This document shows, piece after piece, positions 8,053 through 16,200 of a DNA stretch of 31,866 bases. A program made the position numbers and the translations under genes. Position 1 is the stretch's first letter; every line of letters begins with the position of its first letter. The notes beneath the pieces were generated by a model, which searched no databases, was not told the origin of the DNA, and was given only the letters and a program-made list of their open reading frames with translations. The stretch is from Nitrospirota bacterium (GTDB lineage Bacteria > Nitrospirota > UBA9217): assembly GCA_013334545.1 (NCBI GenBank), contig JAAXXJ010000002.1, positions 1-31,866 of the forward strand. The letters are read 5' to 3'.

Positions 8053-9927
8053 CTATTCAACGAACCCCAGCTTGATCTCCTCATCGCTCGTGGTGACGTC
8101 CTCGGCAAGCTGCGGATAGCTGCCTTCGAGGACAGGAAGCTCGCCTTCCCCGGCGGGTGCGGCCTGTTCCTTGCCCAGCTTGAACCGGCCGATCGCATCG
8201 GTGAGACGTTTCGAAAGGTCCGCCAGTCTACCGATGGTCTCCACGGTATCCTGCACGCCCTTCGTCGTGTCCTGGGTCAGCTTGGAGATGCTGTTCATGG
8301 AGCTCACGACGCTTTCGGAGACCTTCACCTGGTTCGCAGCGGAATTGGTAATGTCCGTCACGAGTCCGGAGGTCTGTTTAACGATCTGTTCAATCTCGCG
8401 AAGTGCAGCGCCGGCCTGGTCGGCAAGCTTGGTACCTTCCTCCACCTCACGGGTACCCTCTTCCATGACCGTCACTGCCTCGCTCGTCTCAACCTGGATG
8501 CCCTTGATGAGGCTGGTGATGTCCTTGGTCGCGCGCGCCGCCCGTTCTGCCAGCTTCCGGACTTCGTCGGCAACGACGGCGAAGCCTTTTCCCTGTTCTC
8601 CGGCGCGGGCTGCCTCGATCGCGGCGTTCAGCGCCAGCAGGTTCGTCTGGGTCGCGATCTCGTTGATCACCTCGATGATGGCACCGATCTCGAGGGAGCG
8701 TTCGCCAAGGCCTTTGATCTTCTTCCCGGTCGTCTGCACTGCGGCCCGGATCCTCTGCATACCCTTGATCGTCTCCGCCACGGAAGAGCCGCCCTTTACG
8801 GCGGCCTGCGTGGCCTTCAATGAGGCCTGAGTAGCGGCCTCGGCGTTCTCCGCCATGCGCTGGATCGTGTGGGACATCTCGTTCACCGCGCCCGATGCAC
8901 CCTGGATCTGGGCCGTCTGCTGCTCGGCACCCCTGCGCATACGTTCGGAAGCCTGCAGCATGTCGCCGGTCGAGCTCTGGATCTCATGGGCAACACTGCT
9001 TGCCTGGGAGACCAGGGCCGTAAGACCGTTGATCATCAGGTTGAATGCGTCTGCCACGGAGCCCAGCGCGTCGGCAGTCACTTCGGCCTTGACCGTCAGG
9101 TCGCCTTCGGCGGCGCCGCTCACGATGGAGAGGAGGTCCATGACCTGGTGCTGCATCTTGTCCCGGTCGGCTTCGGTCTGGACCAGGCCCTGAAGACGGT
9201 CGATGGTGTTATTGAGCGTCGTACCCAGCTGTCCAAGCTCGTCAGCGGATTTCACGTTCGCCTTCTTCGAAAGGTCCCCGCTCCCGAGGGCTTCGGCGAC
9301 CCGCATAAGGTCTCTCACCGGAGCGATGATGATGGTGGCCAGAATGACGGTAATGATGGACAGAGCAAGAAGGGAACCGGCGCCGACATAGATGATCTTC
9401 AGCAGGATGTTCCGGATGTTCGTCTTGATCTGGGTGATGTTCAGGCCGATGTGGATGGAGCCGAGAGCGCCGCCGCCCACCGGCGAGGCGATGTCGGTCA
9501 CCTCGATGATCGTATCCTTGAGCACGAGGTTGGTGTTCTCCGTCCCGAAGGGCACATTAGGCTGGAGCTGGTTGATGTTCTGGAGCTCCGGCGGAACCAC
9601 ATTGCCTTCGAAGGACGAGGAGAGGACCCGCCCCCGGCCGTCACGGATGAAGGCATAGGCAACGTCGGCCTGCCCGATCGCCTCGCCCAAAATGAACTGA
9701 AGGGCGTTCAGGTCTTCGACCTGGACCGGCTCCGCGGCCTTGACGCTCAGTCCGTCCGCCAGGATCAGGGCCTTGTTCAGGGCCTCGTCCCGGAGGGTGT
9801 TCTGGAGCTGATAGTATACAAAACCGAGGATGCCCGCTCCGAACACGGCGGACATACCCACGATCATGATCATGATCTTGGTCCTGATGCTGATGCGGCG
9901 GAGCAGGAGAATATCAAGGATCTTCAT
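8053..9927 (-). CDS. Methyl-accepting chemotaxis protein, PilJ-like with two HAMP domains
   Basis: 624 residues, inner-membrane receptor. TM1 about 18-40, periplasmic sensor about 41-178 (probably a Cache-like fold; ligand unknown), TM2 about 179-202, first HAMP 203-255, and a second HAMP-like block near 272-310 (GDLTVKAEVTADALGS). A long cytoplasmic helical hairpin has the conserved tip EIATQTNLLALNAAIEAARAG near 423-443. The double HAMP and its wording match PilJ of type IV pilus systems. The C-terminus (GFVE) lacks the CheR-docking pentapeptide. A strong ribosome site, AAAGGAG, sits seven bases before the ATG. It lies between cheW and cheA in the operon, so it is very likely the receptor feeding this CheA. 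Confidence 0.94.
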   Translation of the reverse strand: MKILDILLLRRISIRTKIMIMIVGMSAVFGAGILGFVYYQLQNTLRDEALNKALILADGLSVKAAEPVQVEDLNALQFILGEAIGQADVAYAFIRDGRGRVLSSSFEGNVVPPELQNINQLQPNVPFGTENTNLVLKDTIIEVTDIASPVGGGALGSIHIGLNITQIKTNIRNILLKIIYVGAGSLLALSIITVILATIIIAPVRDLMRVAEALGSGDLSKKANVKSADELGQLGTTLNNTIDRLQGLVQTEADRDKMQHQVMDLLSIVSGAAEGDLTVKAEVTADALGSVADAFNLMINGLTALVSQASSVAHEIQSSTGDMLQASERMRRGAEQQTAQIQGASGAVNEMSHTIQRMAENAEAATQASLKATQAAVKGGSSVAETIKGMQRIRAAVQTTGKKIKGLGERSLEIGAIIEVINEIATQTNLLALNAAIEAARAGEQGKGFAVVADEVRKLAERAARATKDITSLIKGIQVETSEAVTVMEEGTREVEEGTKLADQAGAALREIEQIVKQTSGLVTDITNSAANQVKVSESVVSSMNSISKLTQDTTKGVQDTVETIGRLADLSKRLTDAIGRFKLGKEQAAPAGEGELPVLEGSYPQLAEDVTTSDEEIKLGFVE

Positions 9928-9991
9928 GGACGAACTCCTTTGTGCAGGTAATAACGCCGCGCGGCCGTACCGGACCGGGCGGTATGATACA

Positions 9992-10492
9992 TCAGGACAG
10001 CCTGATAGCCTCCAGCAGGAGGTCGATGTTCAGCAAGGCGGCAACGCCGCTCTGGCGCTGGATGATCGCCTTCAGATACCGGCTGCGGTTCTTGGCGCCC
10101 GAATCTTGGAAGGCGACGTCGGCGGGTAACGGCAGAATGCTGCTCAATGGCACCGAGACCACTGCGGCGACAGCATCCACGAGGATTCCGAGGGTCATCT
10201 GGTTATACTGGATGATGGCGATCTGGTTGGCGCCGGCGGAGACGGGCAAGGACAATGCAGGGCGGATGTCGACTATGGGGACGATGTTGCCCCGAAGATT
10301 AATGATGCCGATGACATGGGAAGGAGTGGTCGGTACGGAAAAGATCTTCTGGGGGATAAGGATCTCGGCCAGGATATCGACCGTCACGGCATAAGTGTCC
10401 CCGCTGATGCTGAAGAGACATATTCGCACTTCCTCTTCTGCGATCGCAGGCGGAACCACCTCTGCGGTGACATCACTACCGATATCGGCCAA
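9992..10492 (-). CDS. cheW: CheW-like protein, PilI-like
   Basis: 166 residues, one CheW domain: ICLFSISGDTYAVTVDILAEI, then HVIGIINLRGNIVPIVDIR and MTLGILVDAVAAVV. The start is read as TTG at 10492, because GGAGG lies nine bases upstream and no ATG occurs before the domain. It is placed between cheY and the transducer, where PilI sits in pil-chp clusters. Probable role: coupling the PilJ-like receptor to CheA (inference from position). Confidence 0.87.
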   Translation of the reverse strand: MADIGSDVTAEVVPPAIAEEEVRICLFSISGDTYAVTVDILAEILIPQKIFSVPTTPSHVIGIINLRGNIVPIVDIRPALSLPVSAGANQIAIIQYNQMTLGILVDAVAAVVSVPLSSILPLPADVAFQDSGAKNRSRYLKAIIQRQSGVAALLNIDLLLEAIRLS

Positions 10493-10516
10493 TCAGGCCC
10501 CCCTCCGGAATCCTTG

Positions 10517-10876
10517 TTAGATATACTTCTTCACGGTCTTGAGCAGATCTTCCGGCTTGAACGGCTTGGTGAGATACTCGTCGGCACCCTGTTTCATGCC
10601 CCAGAACTTGTCGCTCTCCTGATCTTTCGAGGTCACCATGATGACTGGTATGTTCTTGGTCTGATCGTAGGTCTTGATCTCGCGACAGACCTGGAATCCG
10701 TTCTTCTTCGGCATGATCACATCAAGGATTATAAGATCGAACTTCTCTGTCTTCGCCTTTGCTTCGGCCGCCTCGCCATCCATCACGGTCACGATGGAAT
10801 GTCCCGTCGGCTGCAAGGTCTGCTGGATGATCTGCAGCTCTGCCAGGCTGTCATCTGCTACGAGTATCTTGGCCAT
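10517..10876 (-). CDS. cheY: Single-domain response regulator, CheY/PilG/PilH-like
   Basis: 119 residues, a complete receiver and nothing else: acidic pair D8/D9, phospho-acceptor Asp52 in ILDVIMPKKNG, Thr82 in MVTSKD and Lys104 in LTKPF. It accepts phosphate from the CheA encoded downstream and should act by binding a motor or effector; position suggests a PilG/PilH-like role. First gene of the operon, with AAAGGAG before the ATG and a consensus-like promoter 35 bases upstream of the start. Confidence 0.93.
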   Translation of the reverse strand: MAKILVADDSLAELQIIQQTLQPTGHSIVTVMDGEAAEAKAKTEKFDLIILDVIMPKKNGFQVCREIKTYDQTKNIPVIMVTSKDQESDKFWGMKQGADEYLTKPFKPEDLLKTVKKYI

Positions 10877-10910
10877 GTGCCTCTCCTTTTTGTGTCACGC
10901 AATGATGAAC

Positions 10911-10939
10911 AGGGTAACACATTTTGTTGGTATTGTCAA
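10911..10939 (-). promoter_or_regulatory. Sigma-70-type promoter of the chemosensory operon
   Basis: Minus strand: TTGACA (10939-10934), 17-base spacer, TACCCT (10916-10911). Transcription should begin near 10904, giving a short leader with AAAGGAG before cheY. The perfect -35 box suggests strong constitutive expression. Confidence 0.8.
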
Positions 10940-10980
10940 GTTTTCTTTCGTTTTATCACACAGTTGCAGACGCCCCGGAC

Positions 10981-12285
10981 CTACTTCTTTTTTCTGATCA
11001 GGTTCACCGAAAGGAGGATGAACAGACTCTTGGCTACATCAAAGTCCGAAAGGAACGCCTCGTCAACGATATCCTGGACCGAACGCCTTCCGTCCACCAT
11101 GGCGAAGACCTTGATGTCCATATTGCTCAGGCCCCGTCGGGTAAGCTCTTCAGCGTTGCCGATGAGTGGCTCGAAAACCATCGAAAAATTAGGTATTTTC
11201 TGTTGAATCAGCACCCACTCGTCGGACCGTCTTGTCCCTTCCAGGATCAGGTCATCCACCTTCAGCGCTACGGGATTAGCAAAGACAGGAGGCTGGGCAT
11301 GATCGAAGAGGAACTCGCCATCCTTCCATCCCAGAGCCTTGAACACTATCGTCTCTGTATGGCGCCGGAGACACGCACCGAAGGTCTTCTGGTCCAAAAT
11401 CTTTTCCTGTGCCAGCACTCCGTCGATGGGCTGACCGGTCATCTGCGCTATGCGGCTCGCATGCTGAAGCCCGTCATCCCCGACACGGCAGGTCTTCTTC
11501 AGCAGACCGTCCATGCCGGGTATGCTGCCGTTCATGCTGCAGCTGGCGAAGGCGATCGCTCCATCCTTGAAAAAGATCTCTGCCTCGCCTTCCTTGCGGT
11601 TGATGAACAGCCTTCCGCTCTGGCGCTGGAGAGACAGCATTTGCATGAGTTCGATGATGCGAAAAGCAGCGAGGCTGCCGTGAATGGCGACGTTGCTGCC
11701 GCCCGGCTCTCTGCCCAGCGCTTTCCGGATGATGTCAGGAAGTGTGTTCCTCACGAATTCTTCGAGGATGCGATTCACGACAGCGGTGATCTGGACCTCG
11801 ATACCTTCTGAGGCGGGAAATGCCCCTGTCCCATCCCGGGCCGGGGTTAAGGACGAGGCTGGACGGGCCTTTACAGCAGCGGCTGCGGCCTTTGCCGCTG
11901 CTGCGTCCTGTGCTTTTTTGTCCAGAACCTCGCGGATCTTCGCGAGGAGCTCTTCCGGTTGGAAGGGCTTGGTGAAATATTCGGAGATACCGAGGACATC
12001 GACGAACTTGCTGCCGACCTTGTCGCCTTTGGAGGTCACCAGGATGATTGGCGTATCGCGGAAATCCGGGTCCTCCTTCAGGATCTTGCACACTTGGTAC
12101 CCGTTCATCTTGGGCATCACAAAATCCACAAGGATCAGCGCAGGCCGTTCCGACTTCGCCTTTTGGATGCCCTCTTCACCGTCCGATGCCAGAACGACCT
12201 GATACCCCTGCGAAGAAAGGATCATTTCGATCAGCCGCTGCACGGTCGGACTATCGTCTATGTTGAGAATCTTCTCGCCTGCCAT
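10981..12285 (-). CDS. Response regulator with PATAN (DUF4388) output domain
   Basis: 434 residues. Receiver about 1-122 with D10/D11, phospho-acceptor Asp54, Thr84 and Lys106; an Ala-rich linker (about 127-160); a helical segment 165-192 (NRILEEFVRNTLPDIIRK); then a PATAN/DUF4388 domain from about 199 (GSLAAFRIIELMQMLSLQRQ, GEAEIFFKDGAIAFA) and a C-terminal alpha-helical region. PatA-type proteins of this architecture control motility or cell patterning through protein contacts; the target here is unknown. The ATG at 12285 is taken because CGGAG lies six bases upstream and the product then begins MAGEKILNIDDS; the open frame runs 12 codons further. It has its own promoter. Transcription may continue into cheY, since no terminator was seen between them. 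Confidence 0.9.
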   Translation of the reverse strand: MAGEKILNIDDSPTVQRLIEMILSSQGYQVVLASDGEEGIQKAKSERPALILVDFVMPKMNGYQVCKILKEDPDFRDTPIILVTSKGDKVGSKFVDVLGISEYFTKPFQPEELLAKIREVLDKKAQDAAAAKAAAAAVKARPASSLTPARDGTGAFPASEGIEVQITAVVNRILEEFVRNTLPDIIRKALGREPGGSNVAIHGSLAAFRIIELMQMLSLQRQSGRLFINRKEGEAEIFFKDGAIAFASCSMNGSIPGMDGLLKKTCRVGDDGLQHASRIAQMTGQPIDGVLAQEKILDQKTFGACLRRHTETIVFKALGWKDGEFLFDHAQPPVFANPVALKVDDLILEGTRRSDEWVLIQQKIPNFSMVFEPLIGNAEELTRRGLSNMDIKVFAMVDGRRSVQDIVDEAFLSDFDVAKSLFILLSVNLIRKKK

Positions 12286-12311
12286 GGTATACTCCGGGGC
12301 GCAACGTATCG

Positions 12312-12341
12312 ATAATAGCACGGCAGAAAAGGAAATGTCAA
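12312..12341 (-). promoter_or_regulatory. Sigma-70-type promoter of the receiver-PATAN gene
   Basis: Minus strand: TTGACA (12341-12336), 18-base spacer, TATTAT (12317-12312). Predicted start near 12305, leaving a leader of about 20 bases that contains CGGAG. Confidence 0.78.
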
Positions 12342-12412
12342 TGATTTAGCTAGAAAATTCAGCGGGTTCCTTGGAAGACATTACTGCGGGAGACGCCGGA
12401 GAAGGGATCGCT

Positions 12413-12913
12413 TTAAAACCGGATATCATTAATCTGCCGGTTGAGTCTCTTGACCAGGACAACGCCCGTCTCAGTGTTGAAAATGAGCTTGCGCCCGACC
12501 TTGCCGCCTGTATCGGCGCTCAGGACGGGTATGTTCTCGATCCGGAGCGTGTCTTCCGCGATCTGGATGTTGCGTTCACCGATATTCATGAAGGGATTCG
12601 TTACGTTCAGGACGATGCCGCCGCCAAAGACCTTGGCCCGAAGATTGCGCCGGTCAGACCCGAACTCCAGCATCTTCTCGATCAACTTCGCAATGGCGAT
12701 ATTCCCGTACTTAGGAGACGCCAGTCCTTCGCCGTTCCAGAAAGGAAGCATGTAGTGGTTGATCCCGCCCCGGTTCCGGACGCAGTCCCAGAGGCAGACC
12801 GATACGCAGGAGCCCAGCACGGTCGTGACCATATGTCGCTCTTCATGGGCAAAGAGGCTACCGGCAACGAGGTAATGCGCGTTTTCGCCCTGCTCAGGTA
12901 TCATTGCGAACAT
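12413..12913 (-). CDS. cheD: Chemoreceptor glutamine deamidase CheD
   Basis: 166 residues. CheD hydrolyses receptor glutamines to glutamates and in some bacteria docks with a CheC phosphatase. The catalytic trio is present with the family spacing: Thr30, Cys36 (TVLGSCVSV) and His53 (GGINHYMLP). Later conserved blocks (KVFGGG, NIGERNI, DTGGKVGRK) are intact. It starts 32 bases after the kinase-like gene; two ATGs (12913 and 12904) are possible and neither has a clear ribosome site. No cheC, cheR or cheB lies in the window. Its substrate is presumably the PilJ-like receptor encoded 2.5 kb downstream (inference). Confidence 0.94.
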   Translation of the reverse strand: MFAMIPEQGENAHYLVAGSLFAHEERHMVTTVLGSCVSVCLWDCVRNRGGINHYMLPFWNGEGLASPKYGNIAIAKLIEKMLEFGSDRRNLRAKVFGGGIVLNVTNPFMNIGERNIQIAEDTLRIENIPVLSADTGGKVGRKLIFNTETGVVLVKRLNRQINDIRF

Positions 12914-12945
12914 CCGTGCCAGCGGGTATGAAAGGGGGCAGCCGT

Positions 12946-13824
12946 TCAGAATTGCGTCCCGCCCTCGAAAATGAACTCATTGCCGTTGCCGGACGTGTCG
13001 GCCCGATCCGTCCCAAGCTCGGCGATGGAAATAGTGAACACACAGCCGTTGCCTTCGGCCCCGGTCAGCGTGATGGTCCCGTCAAGCATCTCGATCAATG
13101 CCTTCGTGATGCTGAGTCCGAGACCATGACCTTTGTGACGCTTGCGGATGCCCGCATCGAGCTGGACGAACCGGTCAAAGACCTTTTTGCGGTCCCTTTC
13201 AAGGATACCAAGACCTTCATCAGCAATGGACATGTCCAACCGCGCCCTCTCCCTCCATGCGCGGATGGTGATCCGCTTGCCCTCGCGGTTGAACTCGATC
13301 GCGTTGGCGAGAAGGTTGGCCAGCGCTTTCTGAAGCTTGTCCGGGTCCGTTTTGAACGTGAGCGGCTCTTCGCCGGGCTCGAACACCACGGTCAGCCTCT
13401 TCTCCGCAACCTTGTGACCAAAGGCCGCGATCAGTCCACGGACCAGCGCGGTCACATCGACCTGCGCCACGCTGACGGTCGTCTCGCCCGCCTCGATCTC
13501 TGCAGCTGCAAAGATATTCCGGAGCTGAAAATCGAGATCGAAGGCCTCGTGGTAAATGGTGCTGGCCATGGTGCGCGCAGTGTCGGCGTCGGCCTTCCTG
13601 TCCACGATCTGTTTTGCCATGCCCATGATGGACATGAGAGGATTATTGATCTCGTTCCTGATGTTCGACAGAAAATCGGATTTGAGCGACTCGGATTGCC
13701 GCAACTTCTCGTTCACTGCCTCAAGGTTCTGCGTCATCGCCCGGAGATTGGCAACGGCGATCCGGTTCTCCTCGAGCCTTTTCTTGAGCTCATCAAGCAG
13801 TATTTCGTCAGCTATTCTTTCCAC
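12946..13824 (-). CDS. Soluble histidine-kinase-like protein lacking the phospho-acceptor His
   Basis: 292 residues from the GTG at 13824. An N-terminal coiled coil (about 5-50) has no sensor domain or membrane segment. The dimerisation block reads FLSNIRNEINNPLMSI: the catalytic His position is Asn57 (codon AAC at 13654-13656, one base from CAC). The ATPase domain looks intact, with N-box-like LQKALANLLANAIEFN, G1 DEGLGI and G2 GHGLGLSI. It may therefore bind ATP or regulate partners rather than autophosphorylate in the normal way (inference). The GTG is chosen because AAGGAGG lies just upstream; an ATG at 13866 in frame has no such site. Its gene is followed by cheD, tying it to the chemosensory cluster. 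Confidence 0.85.
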   Translation of the reverse strand: MERIADEILLDELKKRLEENRIAVANLRAMTQNLEAVNEKLRQSESLKSDFLSNIRNEINNPLMSIMGMAKQIVDRKADADTARTMASTIYHEAFDLDFQLRNIFAAAEIEAGETTVSVAQVDVTALVRGLIAAFGHKVAEKRLTVVFEPGEEPLTFKTDPDKLQKALANLLANAIEFNREGKRITIRAWRERARLDMSIADEGLGILERDRKKVFDRFVQLDAGIRKRHKGHGLGLSITKALIEMLDGTITLTGAEGNGCVFTISIAELGTDRADTSGNGNEFIFEGGTQF

Positions 13825-13978
13825 GCCCTCCTCCTTCAGGACCCTCCCCCGTAGTGAATGCCTCATACACTGCTATCCAGGCATCGGCGAACGAACTGCC
13901 GTTCTTCGGGCAGGCCATTCGTCGGCAGGAAAACAGGGCGTCATATCCATAAGGTTGCCTGCCCCTCATTACATACAT
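13808..13978 (-). CDS. Possible small ORF ahead of the kinase-like gene
   Basis: An open frame of about 56 codons (or 53 from the ATG at 13969) fills the gap between the VKOR gene and the kinase-like gene. Its stop overlaps the kinase GTG by 17 bases, which would permit coupled translation. The product has two Cys close together (CRRMAC) and a plausible helix (FADAWIAVYEAF). No family is recognised and no ribosome site is clear, so it may be chance. Confidence 0.25.
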   Translation of the reverse strand: MYVMRGRQPYGYDALFSCRRMACPKNGSSFADAWIAVYEAFTTGEGPEGGGRGKNS

Positions 13979-14024
13979 GATAGCCGAAATCTTTCGAGGA
14001 GGGGAAGGGAAAACGGGGACCCGT

Positions 14025-14924
14025 TTAATCACACTTGGTGTCTTCCTTGCACAATCCTTCATCAGGCAGCGGGTTGAATATCGGATTTGGGGTCGTGGCA
14101 GGAGCGAATAAGTCAAACCGACTGGTCGTATGATCAGCAGATTTCTTATTGCCTCCTGCGGCGGAAGGCGCCTTCTGTGGCCGTTTCGGGGCATGATCGG
14201 ATTCCGGCTTGCGGAAAAGATACTGCCGGATGGCTTCGGTGCCGGTGAGAAATACCTTTTCGGAAGGTCCATTCACCATCAGCGTCGGGACGCCCTCGAT
14301 CCCCAGGTTTCGAAGGAGCAACGAATATTCTTTTACCAGGACATGGGCAACCACGATCTTGTTCTCATCAAGCTCCTTCCGGATCTCGGTGCAGTGCTTG
14401 CAGTCCGCGCTGTAGAAGAGGATGTACTTCTGGCCGAGCGGGATAGCCGGGCCTTCGGCGGGTAGAATGAGGTAGAACAGGCTGAAGACCGCCAAGAGCG
14501 AGCCAAACCCGGCAAGGACCTCGCGGTGGCCGGCAAGCATGCGCAAGACACCGAGGACCAGGAAGATGCCGAAAACGCTCAGGCAGAATACGCATACCGC
14601 GTGCAGACGGAAGAGCTGATAACCGACGAAGAACCCCTCGCCCGCCAGGGAGACCACAAGCAGGAAGTTTATGATCCGGTCACGAACCTCATTGACCGAC
14701 CGCGTACCCTGCGCCGCAAGCGCCGAGATCACCGCAATTGTTCCCAAGCCCAGCAGGACCATGGCAAGGTCACCGAATCGGGTATACTGCGTGACGATCT
14801 TGCATCCCTCGGTGGCGCAGATGCTCTTCCCGAAGGACTGAAGCACGGCTTCAAGAAGCAGGTAGAGCGAACCGAGAGCGCTCGCTATGACGAACAACCG
14901 TGAAGGAACGTTTTTCCTGTTCAT
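14025..14924 (-). CDS. VKOR-type quinone-dependent disulfide oxidase fused to a thioredoxin-like domain
   Basis: 299 residues, inner membrane. Bacterial VKOR homologues reoxidise a DsbA-like partner and pass electrons to quinone. Seen: about five hydrophobic helices with a loop Cys pair C36/C41 and the active CVFC at 111-114, then a thioredoxin-like domain with CKHC at 175-178 and the EGVPTLMVNG cis-Pro region. A polar C-terminal tail (about 245-299) ends with two more Cys. Start taken at 14924 (GGGGAAA before it); 14948 and a GTG at 14969 overlapping the icd stop are alternatives. It follows icd by about 40 bases. A 6-bp hairpin with a short T run overlaps the stop (14011-14026) and could be a weak terminator. 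Confidence 0.87.
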   Translation of the reverse strand: MNRKNVPSRLFVIASALGSLYLLLEAVLQSFGKSICATEGCKIVTQYTRFGDLAMVLLGLGTIAVISALAAQGTRSVNEVRDRIINFLLVVSLAGEGFFVGYQLFRLHAVCVFCLSVFGIFLVLGVLRMLAGHREVLAGFGSLLAVFSLFYLILPAEGPAIPLGQKYILFYSADCKHCTEIRKELDENKIVVAHVLVKEYSLLLRNLGIEGVPTLMVNGPSEKVFLTGTEAIRQYLFRKPESDHAPKRPQKAPSAAGGNKKSADHTTSRFDLFAPATTPNPIFNPLPDEGLCKEDTKCD

Positions 14925-14965
14925 AGATTTCCCCGACGCTGGAATCATTGCTCCGACCTGCAGAA

Positions 14966-16162
14966 TCACGAGAACTGTTTCGCCACCGCGTCAATGAACT
15001 CTCCGGTGAGCGCATGCTTCCCGGGCCGAGGTTCAGCGATCGCGGCGAGGTCCTTGGTCATGAGGCCGCTCTCGATGGTCCTGATAACGGAGGATTCCAG
15101 TTTCTTCGCGAACGCGACGACGTCCGGCGTGCCGTCAAGCTCGCCCCGACGGGCGATGGCGCCGGTCCACGCGAAGATGGAGGCCACGGAATTCGTGGAC
15201 GTGGGTTTGCCCTTCAGATGCTCGTAGTAGTGGCGCATGACCGTGCCGTGCGCCGCCTCATACTCATACTTGCCGTCAGGAGACACGAGCACGGATGTCA
15301 TGAGCCCCAGGCTGCCGAATCCGCTGGCGACCATGTCGCTCATCACGTCGCCGTCATAGTTCATGCACGCCCAGAGCATGCCTCCCTCGGACTTGATCAC
15401 CTGCGCCACGGCATCATCGATCAGCATAAAGCGGTACTGGATGCCTGCTTGGTCGAAGTCGTCCTTCGCCTTCATCGCTTCATCGGCGAAAACATCACGG
15501 AACAGGCCATGGTACTGCCGGGAAATCGTGTCCTTGGCGCCGAACCAGATGTCCGTTTTCTCGACCATGGCGTACTGGATGCAGGACTTCGCGAAGCTGC
15601 GGATGGACCGCTCGGTGTTGTGCATCCCCATGATCACGCCCGGCCCCTTGAACTCATGGATCAGGACGGTCTGTTTCGCACCGCCGCCAGCCGGTGTAAA
15701 AATGATCTCGGCCTTTCCCGGGCCGCCCACTACGATCTCGCTGTTCTTGTAGATGTCGCCGTAGGCGTGGCGACCGATGATGATCGGCCGTTTCCAGCTC
15801 CTGACCGCCGGCGGAACATTCTTGACAATGATGGGCTTGCGGAAGACCGTTCCGTCGAGGAGTGAACGGATAGTGGCATTCGGGCTTGCCCACTGCTTCT
15901 TGAGGCCATACTCCTTGACGCGCGCGGCATTCGGTGTGATGGTGGCGCATTTTACCCCCACACCGTACTGCTTGATTGCCTCCGCAGCTTCGACCGTGAT
16001 CCGGTCGTCAGTCTCGTCGCGGTGCTTCATGCCGAGATCGAAGTACTTGATGTCGACCGCGAGGTGGGGAAGGATCAGCTTCTCCTTGATCATCTGCCAC
16101 ATGATCCGGGTCATCTCGTCGCCGTCCATCTCGACGATGGGGTTCTTTACCGTTATGGCCAC
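14966..16162 (-). CDS. icd: NADP-dependent isocitrate dehydrogenase, eukaryotic (type II) class
   Basis: 398 residues. Oxidatively decarboxylates isocitrate to 2-oxoglutarate in the TCA cycle. Seen: NPIVEMDGDEMTRIMW at the N-terminus, substrate loop SPNATIRSLLDGTVFR, the RHAYGD tyrosine, catalytic Lys in the WFGAKDTISRQYHG region, the metal Asp cluster (NYDGDVMSD), and HGTVMRH, whose Arg-His pair fits NADP use. This is the homodimeric class common in eukaryotes and some bacteria, not the E. coli type. The start is the GTG at 16162, with AAGGAG nine bases upstream and the product beginning MAITVKNP; the open frame extends 16 codons further without family similarity. It sits 38 bases after ndk. 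Confidence 0.95.
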   Translation of the reverse strand: MAITVKNPIVEMDGDEMTRIMWQMIKEKLILPHLAVDIKYFDLGMKHRDETDDRITVEAAEAIKQYGVGVKCATITPNAARVKEYGLKKQWASPNATIRSLLDGTVFRKPIIVKNVPPAVRSWKRPIIIGRHAYGDIYKNSEIVVGGPGKAEIIFTPAGGGAKQTVLIHEFKGPGVIMGMHNTERSIRSFAKSCIQYAMVEKTDIWFGAKDTISRQYHGLFRDVFADEAMKAKDDFDQAGIQYRFMLIDDAVAQVIKSEGGMLWACMNYDGDVMSDMVASGFGSLGLMTSVLVSPDGKYEYEAAHGTVMRHYYEHLKGKPTSTNSVASIFAWTGAIARRGELDGTPDVVAFAKKLESSVIRTIESGLMTKDLAAIAEPRPGKHALTGEFIDAVAKQFS

Positions 16163-16200
16163 TGGTCGGTTCTCCTTCCGGATGATCCCGTCATGAACTC

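Noticed and set aside
8869..9951. A 360-codon open frame opposite the chemoreceptor gene
   Set aside because: Antisense shadow; the receptor on the other strand has clear HAMP and signalling-tip motifs.
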